DNA of 64,000 bases from Furfurilactobacillus milii (GCF_009864005.1 NZ_WEZQ01000009.1:1-64000), one strand, 5' to 3'. Positions 7,736-17,412 are shown, numbered from the stretch's first letter. Notes: generated by a model not told the origin, from the sequence alone. Numbers and translations: made by a program.

Positions 7736-8194
7736 TTATTGCTTGGCAATCCACTGTTTTAGACAATCGAGCATGTCCTGACTTTGTTTGAAAAACAATG
7801 CTGGTGCGCTATCCAAATCGAAAAAGCGCACGGCGGTAGTTTCGTTGGTTACCTGATCCAACAGGTGACCACCAGCCTTTTTAACAACAAACAAAGTAGA
7901 AATGATTTGCGTTTCATCGCCGTTAGGATATGTATAGAAATATTTATCGAAGACACCGAGTGTTTGGTTTACTGTAACCGATAGCCCGGTGTCTTCTTTA
8001 AATTCACGCACCATTGCTTCCTTGTACGACTCGCCGAATTCCAAGTAACCGCCTGGTAGACACCAGCCGCCAGTATCTGCGCGTTCTTGGAGTAAAATTT
8101 GTTGTTGATCGTTTAGTAAACACCCCGTTGAAGAGTTCAAAATTAATGGGCGATGACCTGTAAGCGAGCGAATTTCTTTAATATAATTTGCCAT
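7736..8194 (-). CDS. Nudix hydrolase
   Basis: A 152-residue Nudix protein. The Nudix box is GYLEFGESYKEAMVREFKED followed by TGL, matching Gx5Ex7REUxEExGU except that the last Glu of the EE pair is Asp. It should hydrolyse a nucleoside diphosphate linked to another moiety, using Mg. I moved the start to the ATG at 8194 because AAGGAG lies 8 nt upstream; a GTG 9 nt earlier overlaps that site. It is 59 nt downstream of a paralogue with the same N-terminal layout (YI-LR-GH-PLIL). Confidence 0.85.
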   Translation of the reverse strand: MANYIKEIRSLTGHRPLILNSSTGCLLNDQQQILLQERADTGGWCLPGGYLEFGESYKEAMVREFKEDTGLSVTVNQTLGVFDKYFYTYPNGDETQIISTLFVVKKAGGHLLDQVTNETTAVRFFDLDSAPALFFKQSQDMLDCLKQWIAKQ

Positions 8195-8253
8195 GTCAAA
8201 CACTCCTTTTCGATTAGATAGATGACGGAAATTTAATGTGCCGACCAGTCACG

Positions 8254-8718
8254 TTAATCATAAAACGGAATGTCGAATTGTTGAAGGTGTTTCCAAATTA
8301 TTTCAGCTTGACTGTTGAACAATTGGGGATGATCTTTTAGCGAAAACCAACGTAGTGAGCTGGTCTCATCGTTGGCTGCATTAAGCTGACCGGATACTAG
8401 CTGCATTTCGAAAATGATGCCAACTGTCTGAGCCACATCACCATTGGGATAGTGGGCGATGAAATCGGAAGTGGTGCCTAACAGTCCTGTTACTTTAGTT
8501 AGGAGACCAGTTTCCTCTTGGAATTCCCGAATGACCGCGTGGCGAGTCGATTCGCCGTACTGAAGCATGCCGCCGGGGAACCCCCACAGTCGTGAGTCTG
8601 ATCGTTGTTGCAATAAGATGGCCCCGTCAGTATTTCTAAGGATGCCACCAGCGAAGACTAGAATGAGTGGTTGGTGGCCAATCACTTTACGTAAACCCTG
8701 TATATAGTTTTCGTTCAT
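8254..8718 (-). CDS. Nudix hydrolase
   Basis: A 154-residue Nudix protein with the full box GMLQYGESTRHAVIREFQEE followed by TGL. It shares its N-terminal pattern with the neighbour at 7736 (NYI-LR--GH-PLIL), so the two are tandem paralogues. Its ATG overlaps the MFS stop (ATGA), which indicates translational coupling with the transporter. Substrate unknown. Confidence 0.85.
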   Translation of the reverse strand: MNENYIQGLRKVIGHQPLILVFAGGILRNTDGAILLQQRSDSRLWGFPGGMLQYGESTRHAVIREFQEETGLLTKVTGLLGTTSDFIAHYPNGDVAQTVGIIFEMQLVSGQLNAANDETSSLRWFSLKDHPQLFNSQAEIIWKHLQQFDIPFYD

Positions 8719-9929
8719 TTTGTTTCCTTTATTCTGAAAATCAAGTGAGTTATCAGCGACGTAACAATCGTGCCTAAACTGATAATTAAAAAGGTGAAAT
8801 TACCGATTTGATTAATAATCTGACCGAAGAGGAGACTCCCAAGTGGTGCCAAACATGAAACGGTTAAAAAGACAGCGCTGAAAACGCGGCCAAGAAATTC
8901 ACGGCTAGTATGCGTTTGAACAAAGGCAAAAAAATTAATATTGAACCGGGCCATGATGAATTCACAGACAAATGTGATCACTAACAGGAACCAATAATTG
9001 GGCCAAAATCCAGCAAGTCCGAGAATCGCACTGCCACCAACGAGGTCGGCAAACATCTGCTGCAAGTTAGCTTCACGATTTCGTTTACCGACCCACAAGC
9101 CGCATAAAATGCCGCCGGCCGCCTGAGCAAATAAAAGCCAGCTGTAATTGATCGCAGGTAGTTGATAGACATGATGGATCAAGTAAGGCAGGAGAATATC
9201 TAGGCCGGCATAGAAGAAGTTGACCCATGCACAGATAATTATGATATCCAGCAATGCTGGCGTTTGCCTAAGGTAGGTGAAACCGGTGATCAAACTGTTA
9301 ATGAAATTTTGTTTTTCGTGAATTGGGGCAAACCGGTATCTCAATGTAGCATCCAGTACTGCCGCGAACACAAATGACCAACCATTTAGCCACATAAAGG
9401 CGCGGAGGTTCATGAAACTAAAACCGATTAGCAGACCGCCTAAGGCTGGCCCAACGAGTTTAATTAAGTAAGACGTACTGTTTGTGGTCGCGTTAAAGCG
9501 CGGTAGGTGATCTTTGTCAATGATTTCTGGGGTGATGGCCTTAACGGATGGCGAATTAAATGCGAAAACGAAGGCCAAAATGCCCGACATGACAGTGAGC
9601 AGGACGATTTGTGGCCGTTGAGTATTGATAAACAGGGCAACCGTGATGCAGGCCACCGCCGAGAGTAGGTCTGAGCAGATCAATAAACGCTGGCGATTGT
9701 GTTGATCGACGACAGGACCGGAAAAGAGATTGCCTGCCACCATCGCGACCCCAGCGACGGCGTTGATTGTGCCGAGGGCACTCGCGTTGCCAGTAAGTTT
9801 GATTAGATACCAATTTAGCGCAAATGTATAAAGAATACTGCCGAGCTTAGAAATGACGGCACTGGTTAACAACGGCCAGCTAAAATGATGTGTCTGAGTG
9901 ATTGGCTCCGTTTGAATTAAAGACTTCAT
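8715..9929 (-). CDS. MFS transporter
   Basis: A 404-residue major facilitator protein with about 12 hydrophobic segments and the motif-A-like loop GPVVDQHNRQRLL between helices 2 and 3. The overall look is that of the MFS_3/enterobactin-exporter and macrolide-efflux type of drug exporters. I chose the ATG at 9929, which follows GAGGAGGCG; the longer reading adds 57 residues of non-membrane, low-quality sequence. It heads an operon with the Nudix gene and is divergent from the Rgg-type regulator at 10060. The substrate is unknown. Confidence 0.85.
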   Translation of the reverse strand: MKSLIQTEPITQTHHFSWPLLTSAVISKLGSILYTFALNWYLIKLTGNASALGTINAVAGVAMVAGNLFSGPVVDQHNRQRLLICSDLLSAVACITVALFINTQRPQIVLLTVMSGILAFVFAFNSPSVKAITPEIIDKDHLPRFNATTNSTSYLIKLVGPALGGLLIGFSFMNLRAFMWLNGWSFVFAAVLDATLRYRFAPIHEKQNFINSLITGFTYLRQTPALLDIIIICAWVNFFYAGLDILLPYLIHHVYQLPAINYSWLLFAQAAGGILCGLWVGKRNREANLQQMFADLVGGSAILGLAGFWPNYWFLLVITFVCEFIMARFNINFFAFVQTHTSREFLGRVFSAVFLTVSCLAPLGSLLFGQIINQIGNFTFLIISLGTIVTSLITHLIFRIKETK

Positions 9930-10059
9930 GATTTCTGTTCGCCTCCTCGAATTAATAATTCTCAGTGTAGCTGGCGAAAAGAAATTGAAGATTTTTTGTC
10001 TCTGATTTCGACATTGCGTATAATTTGAAGTGTTAGTTAGGGATGAAGGAGGCCGCACA

Positions 10060-10914
10060 ATGACAGTCGGTGAAGTGCTTCGCCAGTTACGTATTGACAA
10101 GAACCTGACTCAAAGAGAAGTGGCAACAGGTATTATGTCACGTTCTCATCTATCTGAATTGGAACATGGTGATTATTACCCAGCATATGACACAATGTTG
10201 CGACTGCTTCGGCGCTTAAATATCACGTTGACCGAGTTTCAAACGGAGATTGGCGCCGTTTCTGACGAACCGGGAAGAGCCTACATTCAGCACACGAATC
10301 ATTTATCGACGGAGCAGAAGTTACCTGAGCTGGAACGTTACCTCACCGAGGTGTTTACGGATGATGTGGCTAAGTCCGATCTGCGTTTACGCATGAAGCG
10401 ATTAAACATGCTTGGGTTAGTTAACTTTGAACTGCACCCACAGACGGTGAATTTAAACGATTATCAACCAATTTTTGATTACTTACTGGGATGTCAAAAT
10501 TGGCACGAATACGAAATTCGGTTGCTGGCAAACTCAATTTTTCTGGCCCAGTATGACGTTGCCAAAATGTTGGCCCATCAGTTTGTAACGAAGGGACGCC
10601 GTGTTCACTTCCACGATTTTAAGATTAAAGTGGCGCTGTTTTTTCACAATTTAATGGAAATTGCGCTTGACCATGGGGATGACCGGTTATCGAAGCAGTA
10701 TGCGAACCAGTCCTTGTTTTACGGAAAAGCTGCACACAGTTTGTCGTTTCAGATTGATGCAGAAATTTTTCTTGAGTTAATTGCCATTCGTGCGGAAACA
10801 GACATCGGTCAAAACAAACAAAAAATCGAACACCGAATTTCGATGTTCGAGGAATTAGGCTATCAAGATGTTGCTGATAACCGACATCAGGCGGTTAAAA
10901 AGTATCTTACTTGA
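10060..10914 (+). CDS. Rgg/GadR/MutR-type transcriptional regulator
   Basis: The 284-residue protein has an N-terminal XRE helix-turn-helix (VGEVLRQLRIDKNLTQREVA, SRSHLSELEHGDYYPAYDTM) followed by a long all-helical domain of the kind that binds peptides in Rgg proteins (TPR-like). AAGGAGG precedes the ATG at 10060. Rgg proteins often sense short peptides and control neighbouring exporters. Here MFS genes lie on both sides, and I found no short hydrophobic pheromone ORF in the 130 bp divergent region. Its last 8 nt overlap the end of the convergent, interrupted MFS gene. Confidence 0.8.
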   Translation: MTVGEVLRQLRIDKNLTQREVATGIMSRSHLSELEHGDYYPAYDTMLRLLRRLNITLTEFQTEIGAVSDEPGRAYIQHTNHLSTEQKLPELERYLTEVFTDDVAKSDLRLRMKRLNMLGLVNFELHPQTVNLNDYQPIFDYLLGCQNWHEYEIRLLANSIFLAQYDVAKMLAHQFVTKGRRVHFHDFKIKVALFFHNLMEIALDHGDDRLSKQYANQSLFYGKAAHSLSFQIDAEIFLELIAIRAETDIGQNKQKIEHRISMFEELGYQDVADNRHQAVKKYLT

Positions 10915-12130
10915 ATGTATGGTGTAGCAGTAAGGACAAACTAATCAGTAATAAAAAGGCAGCGCAAACAAAATACAATTGTTGAACCGATAGCCAGTTT
11001 AGGACAACGCTAGCTAATATGGTTCCTAATGTCACACTGCCCACGTTTATCAAACCTTTGAAAACATACATGCGGCCAATTTCACTGTGAGGACTGGCAT
11101 TTTGGAATAGCAGATTGTTTTCAACGTCAAAGATGGCGGAAAGCAGTCCGATTAGCAGAAACCATAGAATTAGCAAATAAAGCTTAGTGGTCAGGCTAAT
11201 TAAAGCCAATAATCCTGCGATGAAAAACACAGTCCATAAATTGCGTTTTAACAGATTAGACTGATGTCCAGGCTTGCGGGCGAGGTGCGTAGCCATTAGG
11301 ATGAGTCCGATTGACTGACTGACGGTCAACAACGTGTAATTAAAATTAGCATGTGGACCAAATCGTTGGGTGAACTTAAGCAAGACGGGCATTACAGTCC
11401 CGATAAATAACGTATTCAGTAAAAACATAAGGCTGGCGCTGTGGCGTAAGGCTGATGAATGAATAAACGTGCTGAGGGTGGTTCGGAGTGAGCCAACTGA
11501 GATACTTTTTTCGCTGGTTGTGCTCGCCGGCATCATTAATACGATGATGACAGAGCTAAACAGGATAACTGACATTACGGTCAGCGTAAACTGAGCGTTA
11601 AACCAAGTTGTGAATAACGTGGCTAAGAAGGGTCCGATAATCGTGGTGGACTGGTCTGACAGCTCGAGCATTGCGTTAATTTGAACCATTTCCGTTTGGC
11701 TAAAGACTTCCGTTAGCAAACGGACTTCTGCTGGGTGGAAAATTGGCTCGACAATGCCTAGGAGACAGACAATGATAACAGGATACAATGGTCGATTGAA
11801 ATTGCCATTAACGAGTAACGTAGTGATAATCAGCCAGCGAGAAACCTCTGACCCCAGCATTAGACATCGGCTTGGTAGGCGATCTACATAACTCACCATC
11901 ACTAAGTGGCTAACAAAACTGCCACCGTAATAACTGGCCCAGAGAAGGCTTAGCCAGTAGGCAGATTTTTGCTGACCAATAATTAAGGTAAATAGAAAAA
12001 TAAGGGTGGCGTTTGAAAAGTCTGTTAGAAAAGTGCTGACGATTAATAGTCGTTTGAGATTTAAGAAACGTTGATAAATGTGTCAATGATGCGTTAATCG
12101 GATCAGATGCTTAAACATGTTTTGTTTCAT
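10907..12130 (-). pseudogene. MFS transporter interrupted by an in-frame TGA
   Basis: The intact-looking reading frame begins at the ATG at 12130 (or 12136) behind AGGAG. It reads MKQNMFKHLIRLTHH and then meets TGA at 12083-12085. After the stop the same frame continues without a break for about 390 codons with typical MFS helices, the first being LLIVSTFLTDFSNATLIFLF. No ATG, GTG or TTG lies between the stop and the first helix; the first ATG pair is at about 11902, after helix 2. The gene is therefore probably inactive, or the TGA is a recent mutation or a read error (a TGG or CGA codon would restore it). Confidence 0.75.
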
Positions 12131-12233
12131 GTTCATCGCACTCCTTTATAAAAATTACCGTCAGTTTACCGCAAACGACGCGTCAACTCCAATAAGGGGT
12201 CAGCGCGTCGTTTTGTTATCGCATATGAATGTT

Positions 12234-12884
12234 TTAGAATGCTTGATCAATTGGTGTGTCACCGGAGCCAATCGTATAGGACTGACGAATTGTGTCGGGA
12301 GCGTCGATCAACTCGGTAATGGTTGCAGCGACGTCCGCACGGGGAATTTTAACGCCTTTTTCGTCAGCTGGGTTAATGGTAATTTCACCGGTACCGGCGT
12401 CATTAGTTAAATATCCAGGGCGAATGATGGTGTAGTCGAGACTGGTTTGTTTCAGCATCTCATCTGCGTAATGTTTGGCAATCATGTAAGGCTTGATGCC
12501 ACTTGCGTCCCACGCTTCACGGTGATTGCTGAAGATAGAGCTGACCATGATATAACGTTTGATGCCAGCTTGCTCAGCGGCTTCCATCGTTTTCACAGCA
12601 CCGTCCAGATCAACAATCAGGGTTTGATCGTCACCAGTTTTGCCGCCTGAACCTGCAGAGAAGACGATGGTGTCAACGCCAGTGGCCTTGAACTGCTTAG
12701 CCATTTTATCTGGTAGTGCGTTGAGATCAAACTCGGTCGGGTGGACAAACTGACTGTCTGGGAATACGTCAGCCTGTGCAAGGTCACGAATGCCAGCAAA
12801 GACTGTGATACTTTTCTCCGCTAAATCGGCAACAATCTGTTGCCCAATATGACCGTGCGCACCAACAAGAAATACAGAGCTCAT
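12234..12884 (-). CDS. NAD(P)-binding (atypical SDR) protein
   Basis: A 216-residue Rossmann protein with GAHGHIG at residues 8-14 and a YMIAK active-site-like pair near residue 135. It is of the NmrA/SDR_a5 type often annotated as NAD(P)H-binding or flavin-reductase-like. An AAGGAGG site precedes the ATG. It is probably a cytoplasmic oxidoreductase or redox sensor and seems monocistronic. No regulator is adjacent. Confidence 0.82.
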   Translation of the reverse strand: MSSVFLVGAHGHIGQQIVADLAEKSITVFAGIRDLAQADVFPDSQFVHPTEFDLNALPDKMAKQFKATGVDTIVFSAGSGGKTGDDQTLIVDLDGAVKTMEAAEQAGIKRYIMVSSIFSNHREAWDASGIKPYMIAKHYADEMLKQTSLDYTIIRPGYLTNDAGTGEITINPADEKGVKIPRADVAATITELIDAPDTIRQSYTIGSGDTPIDQAF

Positions 12885-13064
12885 AAAAATCCTCCTTAAA
12901 TTGTAACTGGAATAATTTCAATAACAGCAGTGTAGCGACAATAAACGAAGATTACAAACATTTACGGCTGAGTTTCCTGAATCCCTTTTGTTTAGGTGAG
13001 AGAATTGCTATACTAAATGAGAGTTTTAACCATTTTCTAATTAATATGAAACGAGGCAGTATAT

Positions 13065-15029
13065 ATGACAGTTAACAATCACATTGCAGCATTAGTCGGC
13101 GGCGCCACTAGCGCAGACGAGGGTACTGCAGATGTTAAAGATGATTTGTATTTAGGCGTTAATGGTGACTGGCTAAAGACGGCCAAAATTCCAGCTGACA
13201 AACCTACTACTGGTGGTTTTGCGGACTTAGTTGAAAATATTGAAAAGACATTGATGAGTGACTTTGGCGACATGCTGGATGGCAAAGTTGAACCAAACAA
13301 CGTTTTACTGGCTAACTTCATTGCTTTCTACCATCAAGCTAGTGATTATGCAGCCCGTGATAAGGCTGGTTTCGAGCCATTAAAGCCACTGGTAAAACAG
13401 GTTCAGGATTTAACTAGTTTTGAAGACTTACAAAAGCAGTTAGTGACTTTCATTAAGCAGGGGAGTGGCGCCTTAGTTCCAATCGACGTTGAACCTGATA
13501 TGAAGGATACCAAACATCGTGTTGTAAACGTTGACGCACCAAGTTTGATCCTGCCAGATACAACCTATTATGCGGAGGGCAATGAAGCTGCACCTAAGCT
13601 AATGGCTGCGTTCCGTGGCATGATGACAAAACTGTTCAGGGCTACCGGTTTTAGTGATGACGAGATCAAAACAACGTTGGATCAAGCCGTTGCTTTGGAT
13701 GCGAAGTTTGCTCAACACGAAAAGAGTAGCGAAGAAAAGGCTGATTATCCGAAGCTGTATAACCCGCAAGACTTATCAGAGTTTGGCAAACACAGTTCTG
13801 TGCTGGACTTAAAGGCTTACGTGGATGAAGCGCTTGATAACCGGGTTAATCGCGTTATTGTCGCTGATCCAAAGTTCTATGAAGCGTTTGACAGTCTGGT
13901 AACAGCTGATAACTTTGATGAAGTAAAGAGCTGGTACTTAGTTAAGGTGGTCCGCAACTGGGCTGGCTACTTAACCAACGATGCTCGTGTAATTGCCGGT
14001 GAATACAACCGTGCGCTGACGGGAACTAAGGAAGCACCTGACAAACAAAAGGGTGCTTACCGCTTAGCCTACAGTCAATTCAACATGGTCGTTGGTGATT
14101 ACTATGCCCGCAAGTACTTCGGTACTAAGGCAAAGAATGATGTCATGGACATGGTTCACCGGATGATTGACGTCTATAAAAACCGTTTGGCTAACAACGA
14201 TTGGTTAAGCAAGGATACGCGCGACAAAGCTATTTTGAAGCTGAACACGTTGATTCCAAACGTTGGTTTCCCTGACAAAATCGATCCTGTGTTTGCACAG
14301 TTTGTGGTCAAGACGGAAGCAGACGGTGGTTCCTTGTTCAGCAATGCCTTGAACTTTGCGAAGATTGCGGCTCAGGCTAACTTTGATGATATCGATAAGC
14401 CAGTTGACCGGACCATGTGGAACTACATGGATCCGGCAATGGTTAACGCCTATTACGACCCATCGAACAACATCATCGTGTTCCCAGCTGCCATTCTGCA
14501 GGCACCTTTCTACAGCTTGAAGCAAACGAGTTCTGAAAACTTTGGTGGGATCGGTGCTGTTATGGCACATGAAATTTCACATGCCTTTGATAATAACGGT
14601 GCTCAATTCGACGAGTACGGGAACATGCACAATTGGTGGACAGAAGCCGATTTGAAGCACTTCCAAGGGTTGACACAAGCGATGATCGACGAATTTAACG
14701 GTCTTGATTTTGCAGGTCAAAAAGTTAACGGTAAATTGGTTGTTTCTGAAAACGTTGCGGACCAAGGTGGTCTGAGCTGTGCGTTGGAAGCGGCTAAAGA
14801 AGATGACAGCTTCTCTGGCAAGGAATTCTTCACCAACTGGGCTAAGGTTTGGTGCATGAAGGCCAGTCAAGAATATGAACAAATGTTGTTGAGCATCGAC
14901 GTCCACGCACCACACAAGTTGCGTGCCAATGTTCAGGCACAGAACTTAGACGACTTCTACACCGCTTTCGATGTCAAGGAAGGCGACGGCATGTGGTTGG
15001 CACCAGACAAGAGAGTGCATATTTGGTAG
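13065..15029 (+). CDS. pepO: M13 family endopeptidase PepO
   Basis: A 654-residue zinc metallopeptidase of the neprilysin family. The zinc motif HEISH lies in VMAHEISHAFDNNGAQFDEY, with the third ligand in SENVADQGG, the ENxAD element. The protein ends in RVHIW, close to the family's usual C-terminal end. There is no signal peptide, so it is a cytoplasmic oligopeptidase that cleaves peptides brought in by Opp-type transporters. The length is normal. A GAGG site lies about 9 nt before the ATG. A large structured repeat follows the stop. Confidence 0.93.
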   Translation: MTVNNHIAALVGGATSADEGTADVKDDLYLGVNGDWLKTAKIPADKPTTGGFADLVENIEKTLMSDFGDMLDGKVEPNNVLLANFIAFYHQASDYAARDKAGFEPLKPLVKQVQDLTSFEDLQKQLVTFIKQGSGALVPIDVEPDMKDTKHRVVNVDAPSLILPDTTYYAEGNEAAPKLMAAFRGMMTKLFRATGFSDDEIKTTLDQAVALDAKFAQHEKSSEEKADYPKLYNPQDLSEFGKHSSVLDLKAYVDEALDNRVNRVIVADPKFYEAFDSLVTADNFDEVKSWYLVKVVRNWAGYLTNDARVIAGEYNRALTGTKEAPDKQKGAYRLAYSQFNMVVGDYYARKYFGTKAKNDVMDMVHRMIDVYKNRLANNDWLSKDTRDKAILKLNTLIPNVGFPDKIDPVFAQFVVKTEADGGSLFSNALNFAKIAAQANFDDIDKPVDRTMWNYMDPAMVNAYYDPSNNIIVFPAAILQAPFYSLKQTSSENFGGIGAVMAHEISHAFDNNGAQFDEYGNMHNWWTEADLKHFQGLTQAMIDEFNGLDFAGQKVNGKLVVSENVADQGGLSCALEAAKEDDSFSGKEFFTNWAKVWCMKASQEYEQMLLSIDVHAPHKLRANVQAQNLDDFYTAFDVKEGDGMWLAPDKRVHIW

Positions 15030-15039
15030 TTTAAAGAGC

Positions 15040-15150
15040 GTGAACACCCCGGTTGCGAGCCGAGCAATAACGGAAATGAGGCACTGTGCAAGCGAACTTT
15101 GCTTGTGCTGTGCCTCATTTTGGTTATGCACAGGCTCGTGGGGTGTGAAC
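15040..15150 (+). repeat. Structured repeat, family II, copy 1
   Basis: A nested imperfect hairpin of about 105 nt. From outside in: ACACCCC/GGGGTGT, GCGAGCC/GGCTCGT, GC-ATAAC/GTTATGC, ATGAGGCAC/GTGCCTCAT, CAAGC/GCTTG, with loop GAACTTT. It follows the pepO stop and probably serves as its 3' end. The same plan, with paired changes in the stems, occurs between glnQ and glnH (56801-56925). Confidence 0.65.
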
Positions 15151-15286
15151 GCGTTTCGGCTATATAAAAGTAAAAGACAAAACCAAGCTGACTAAATTGC
15201 AACGACAGACGACCAACCACAAGGTACAAGATCAGATTGCTCATCTAGTTTTCAGTTTAAAAATACGATTTAAAAAGGATTTTCTC

Positions 15287-15868
15287 ATGCAAATTCGCGA
15301 TTACCATTCTACAGACGAGCAGTCATGGCTTCAATGCCGTGTCTTATCCTTCATGGATTCTAGCTATTTTCAAGACGTCCAACAGCACCGCCAAACGTTT
15401 GCGCGACCAAGTGTTGAGTTAGTAGCTATTGAAAAGGATAAAATTATCGGCCTGATTGATGCGGAAATCGACAGTCAGAGCATGACGGACAAACAAGAAT
15501 CCGGTGCAATGATTTGGAATTTGGCGGTTTTGCCAGAATATCGTCGACAAGGTGTTGCCAAGGACTTATGGCAAGCAATGCGCAAACGACTGCTGGATCA
15601 AGATATTCATTACTGCGAACTGTGGACGCGGGAGGATGTGCCGGCTAACCGTTTTTATCAACACAACGGGTTCAAACTGGATACTAATGCAACATATTTA
15701 CGGTGCAAAATTGGTGGCAGAGAGCTGCCATTAGCATTATCGAAGCACTTCAACAAAACTGCCTGCGTTGAGGACATGACGTTTGAAGCGCAAGTTAGTG
15801 AGCGGGAACAATTACAACCATTATGTGATGAAATCATCGAAACGCGAATGTACACACAACACTTTTAA
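15287..15868 (+). CDS. GNAT family N-acetyltransferase
   Basis: A 193-residue acetyltransferase with motif A VLPEYRRQGVAKDLW at about residues 82-96 and the downstream N-FYQHNGF element. I chose the ATG at 15287, preceded by AAAAAGGA; the longer frame starts inside the repeat region and lacks a ribosome site. The C-terminal ~55 residues extend beyond the core GNAT fold. Substrate unknown. The dipeptidase gene follows on the same strand after 75 nt. Confidence 0.82.
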   Translation: MQIRDYHSTDEQSWLQCRVLSFMDSSYFQDVQQHRQTFARPSVELVAIEKDKIIGLIDAEIDSQSMTDKQESGAMIWNLAVLPEYRRQGVAKDLWQAMRKRLLDQDIHYCELWTREDVPANRFYQHNGFKLDTNATYLRCKIGGRELPLALSKHFNKTACVEDMTFEAQVSEREQLQPLCDEIIETRMYTQHF

Positions 15869-15943
15869 TTGCCACCAAGGACTAGGAATTTATCCATCAG
15901 ACTTATACACTGGAATTACAATATAAATAAAGAAGGCTTTTTG

Positions 15944-17359
15944 ATGAAAACGAATCATTCTTCATGCACGGCCATTTTAGTTGGTAAGAAGGCAACCATG
16001 GACGGCTCGACAATCATTGCACGGAACGAAGACGGCTATGGTGCCATTGGACCCAAGAAGTTCATCGTTCATGCGGCTCGTCACGGTCAACCGGACACGT
16101 ACACGTCCGTCACAACTGGGGTTAAAATCGATCTGCCAGCTGATGCTTTGCGGTATACGGCTGAGCCCAGTGTGCCAACGGATGACGGTTTGTATGAAGA
16201 GGCCGGAATTAACGAAAAAAACGTTGCGATGAGTGCCACTGAAACCACGTTTACCAATCCACGGGTGCTTGGTTTCGATCCCCTGGTTCATAATGGTGTC
16301 GATGAAGAAGCGATGGTGACATTAGTGTTGCCATACATTAACTCCGCGCGTGAAGGGGTTCAACGCCTCGGCGACTTCATCGAAGATTACGGAACTGGTG
16401 AAAGTAACGGGATTGCTTTCTCTGATAAGGATGAAGTGTGGTACATGGAAACGGCTGGTGGCCATCACTGGGCGGCCGTTCGTTTGCCAGACGATGCTTA
16501 CGCCGTTGCACCAAACCAAATCAACATTCAAACAATTGATTTTAATGACACTGACAACTTTATGTGGGCTAAAGACTTGCAGGAGTTTGTGACTGATAAT
16601 CAGTTGAACCCAACACCAGGCACGTTTAATTTCCGTGAGATTTTTGGCACTCACACCGAAAGTGACGCGCATTACAACACGCCGCGTGCGTGGTATGGTG
16701 AAAAATTATTTACACCGGATTTGGAACAAGAACCTACCAGTCAACAGATTCCGTTTATTCAACATGCTAACCGCAAACTAGCGGTGGAAGACGTCGAATA
16801 TTTCCTGACGTCTCACTATCAGGAAACACCGTTTGATCCCTTTGGCGATGGCACACCTGCTCAAAAGAAAACATTCCGTTCAATCGCATTGGATCGTAAC
16901 CAGATTTCACACATCCTACAAATTCGGCCAAACGTTGATGCAGCGCATGCCGCAGTTGAATGGATGGCGATGGGATTCTTTGCCTATAGTCCGTACGTAC
17001 CATTCTTTACGAACATCAATGACACACCGACTAACTACAAGAACACAACTGAAGCCGTTTCGCTGGATAACGCTTACTGGTTATACAAATCGCTCGGTGT
17101 GTTAGTTGAACCACACTACCACGACTTTATTGTTGAGGTTAACGAATATCGTGATGCTTGTCAGGCTTATGCACGTTCACGCGTGATCGCGGCGGATGCA
17201 GAAGCAGGGTCACAGGCCGATACGACAGCTTACTTAACGAAGCAAAACGACGTTACGGCCGCTGAGATTACCAAACGGACGAAAATGTTAATGGATCATT
17301 TAGTGAAAGAAGCTTTGGAATTGTCACCGGTGACGTTTGAACCGGGCGACAACCTGTAG
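15944..17359 (+). CDS. pepD: C69 family dipeptidase (PepD type)
   Basis: A 471-residue N-terminal-nucleophile dipeptidase. The catalytic Cys is in SSCTAILVGKKATMDGSTII, Cys8 counting from the chosen ATG, and is followed by ARNEDGYG, both typical of peptidase family C69. The mature enzyme would be processed to expose the Cys. It should hydrolyse a broad range of dipeptides in the cytoplasm. I chose the ATG at 15944 because the family begins close to the nucleophile; the longer reading adds 25 unrelated residues. A terminator follows. Several pepD paralogues are usual in lactobacilli. Confidence 0.88.
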   Translation: MKTNHSSCTAILVGKKATMDGSTIIARNEDGYGAIGPKKFIVHAARHGQPDTYTSVTTGVKIDLPADALRYTAEPSVPTDDGLYEEAGINEKNVAMSATETTFTNPRVLGFDPLVHNGVDEEAMVTLVLPYINSAREGVQRLGDFIEDYGTGESNGIAFSDKDEVWYMETAGGHHWAAVRLPDDAYAVAPNQINIQTIDFNDTDNFMWAKDLQEFVTDNQLNPTPGTFNFREIFGTHTESDAHYNTPRAWYGEKLFTPDLEQEPTSQQIPFIQHANRKLAVEDVEYFLTSHYQETPFDPFGDGTPAQKKTFRSIALDRNQISHILQIRPNVDAAHAAVEWMAMGFFAYSPYVPFFTNINDTPTNYKNTTEAVSLDNAYWLYKSLGVLVEPHYHDFIVEVNEYRDACQAYARSRVIAADAEAGSQADTTAYLTKQNDVTAAEITKRTKMLMDHLVKEALELSPVTFEPGDNL

Positions 17360-17376
17360 AAATGGGTTGCAATAAG

Positions 17377-17412
17377 AAAGGTGAAAATCCGATTATGGGT
17401 TTTCGCCTTTTT
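17377..17412 (+). terminator. Terminator after the C69 dipeptidase
   Basis: AAAGGTGAAAATCC pairs with GGGTTTTCGCCTTT and is followed by a short T-run. Confidence 0.75.

Noticed and set aside
9930-10059. Search for a short hydrophobic peptide pheromone gene beside the Rgg regulator
   Set aside because: No small ORF with ribosome site and hydrophobic sequence is present on either strand.
13079-15244. Several long ORFs on the strand opposite pepO and its 3' region
   Set aside because: They lie inside a well-supported M13 peptidase gene, lack ribosome sites and have no recognisable motifs; they are shadows of codon bias.
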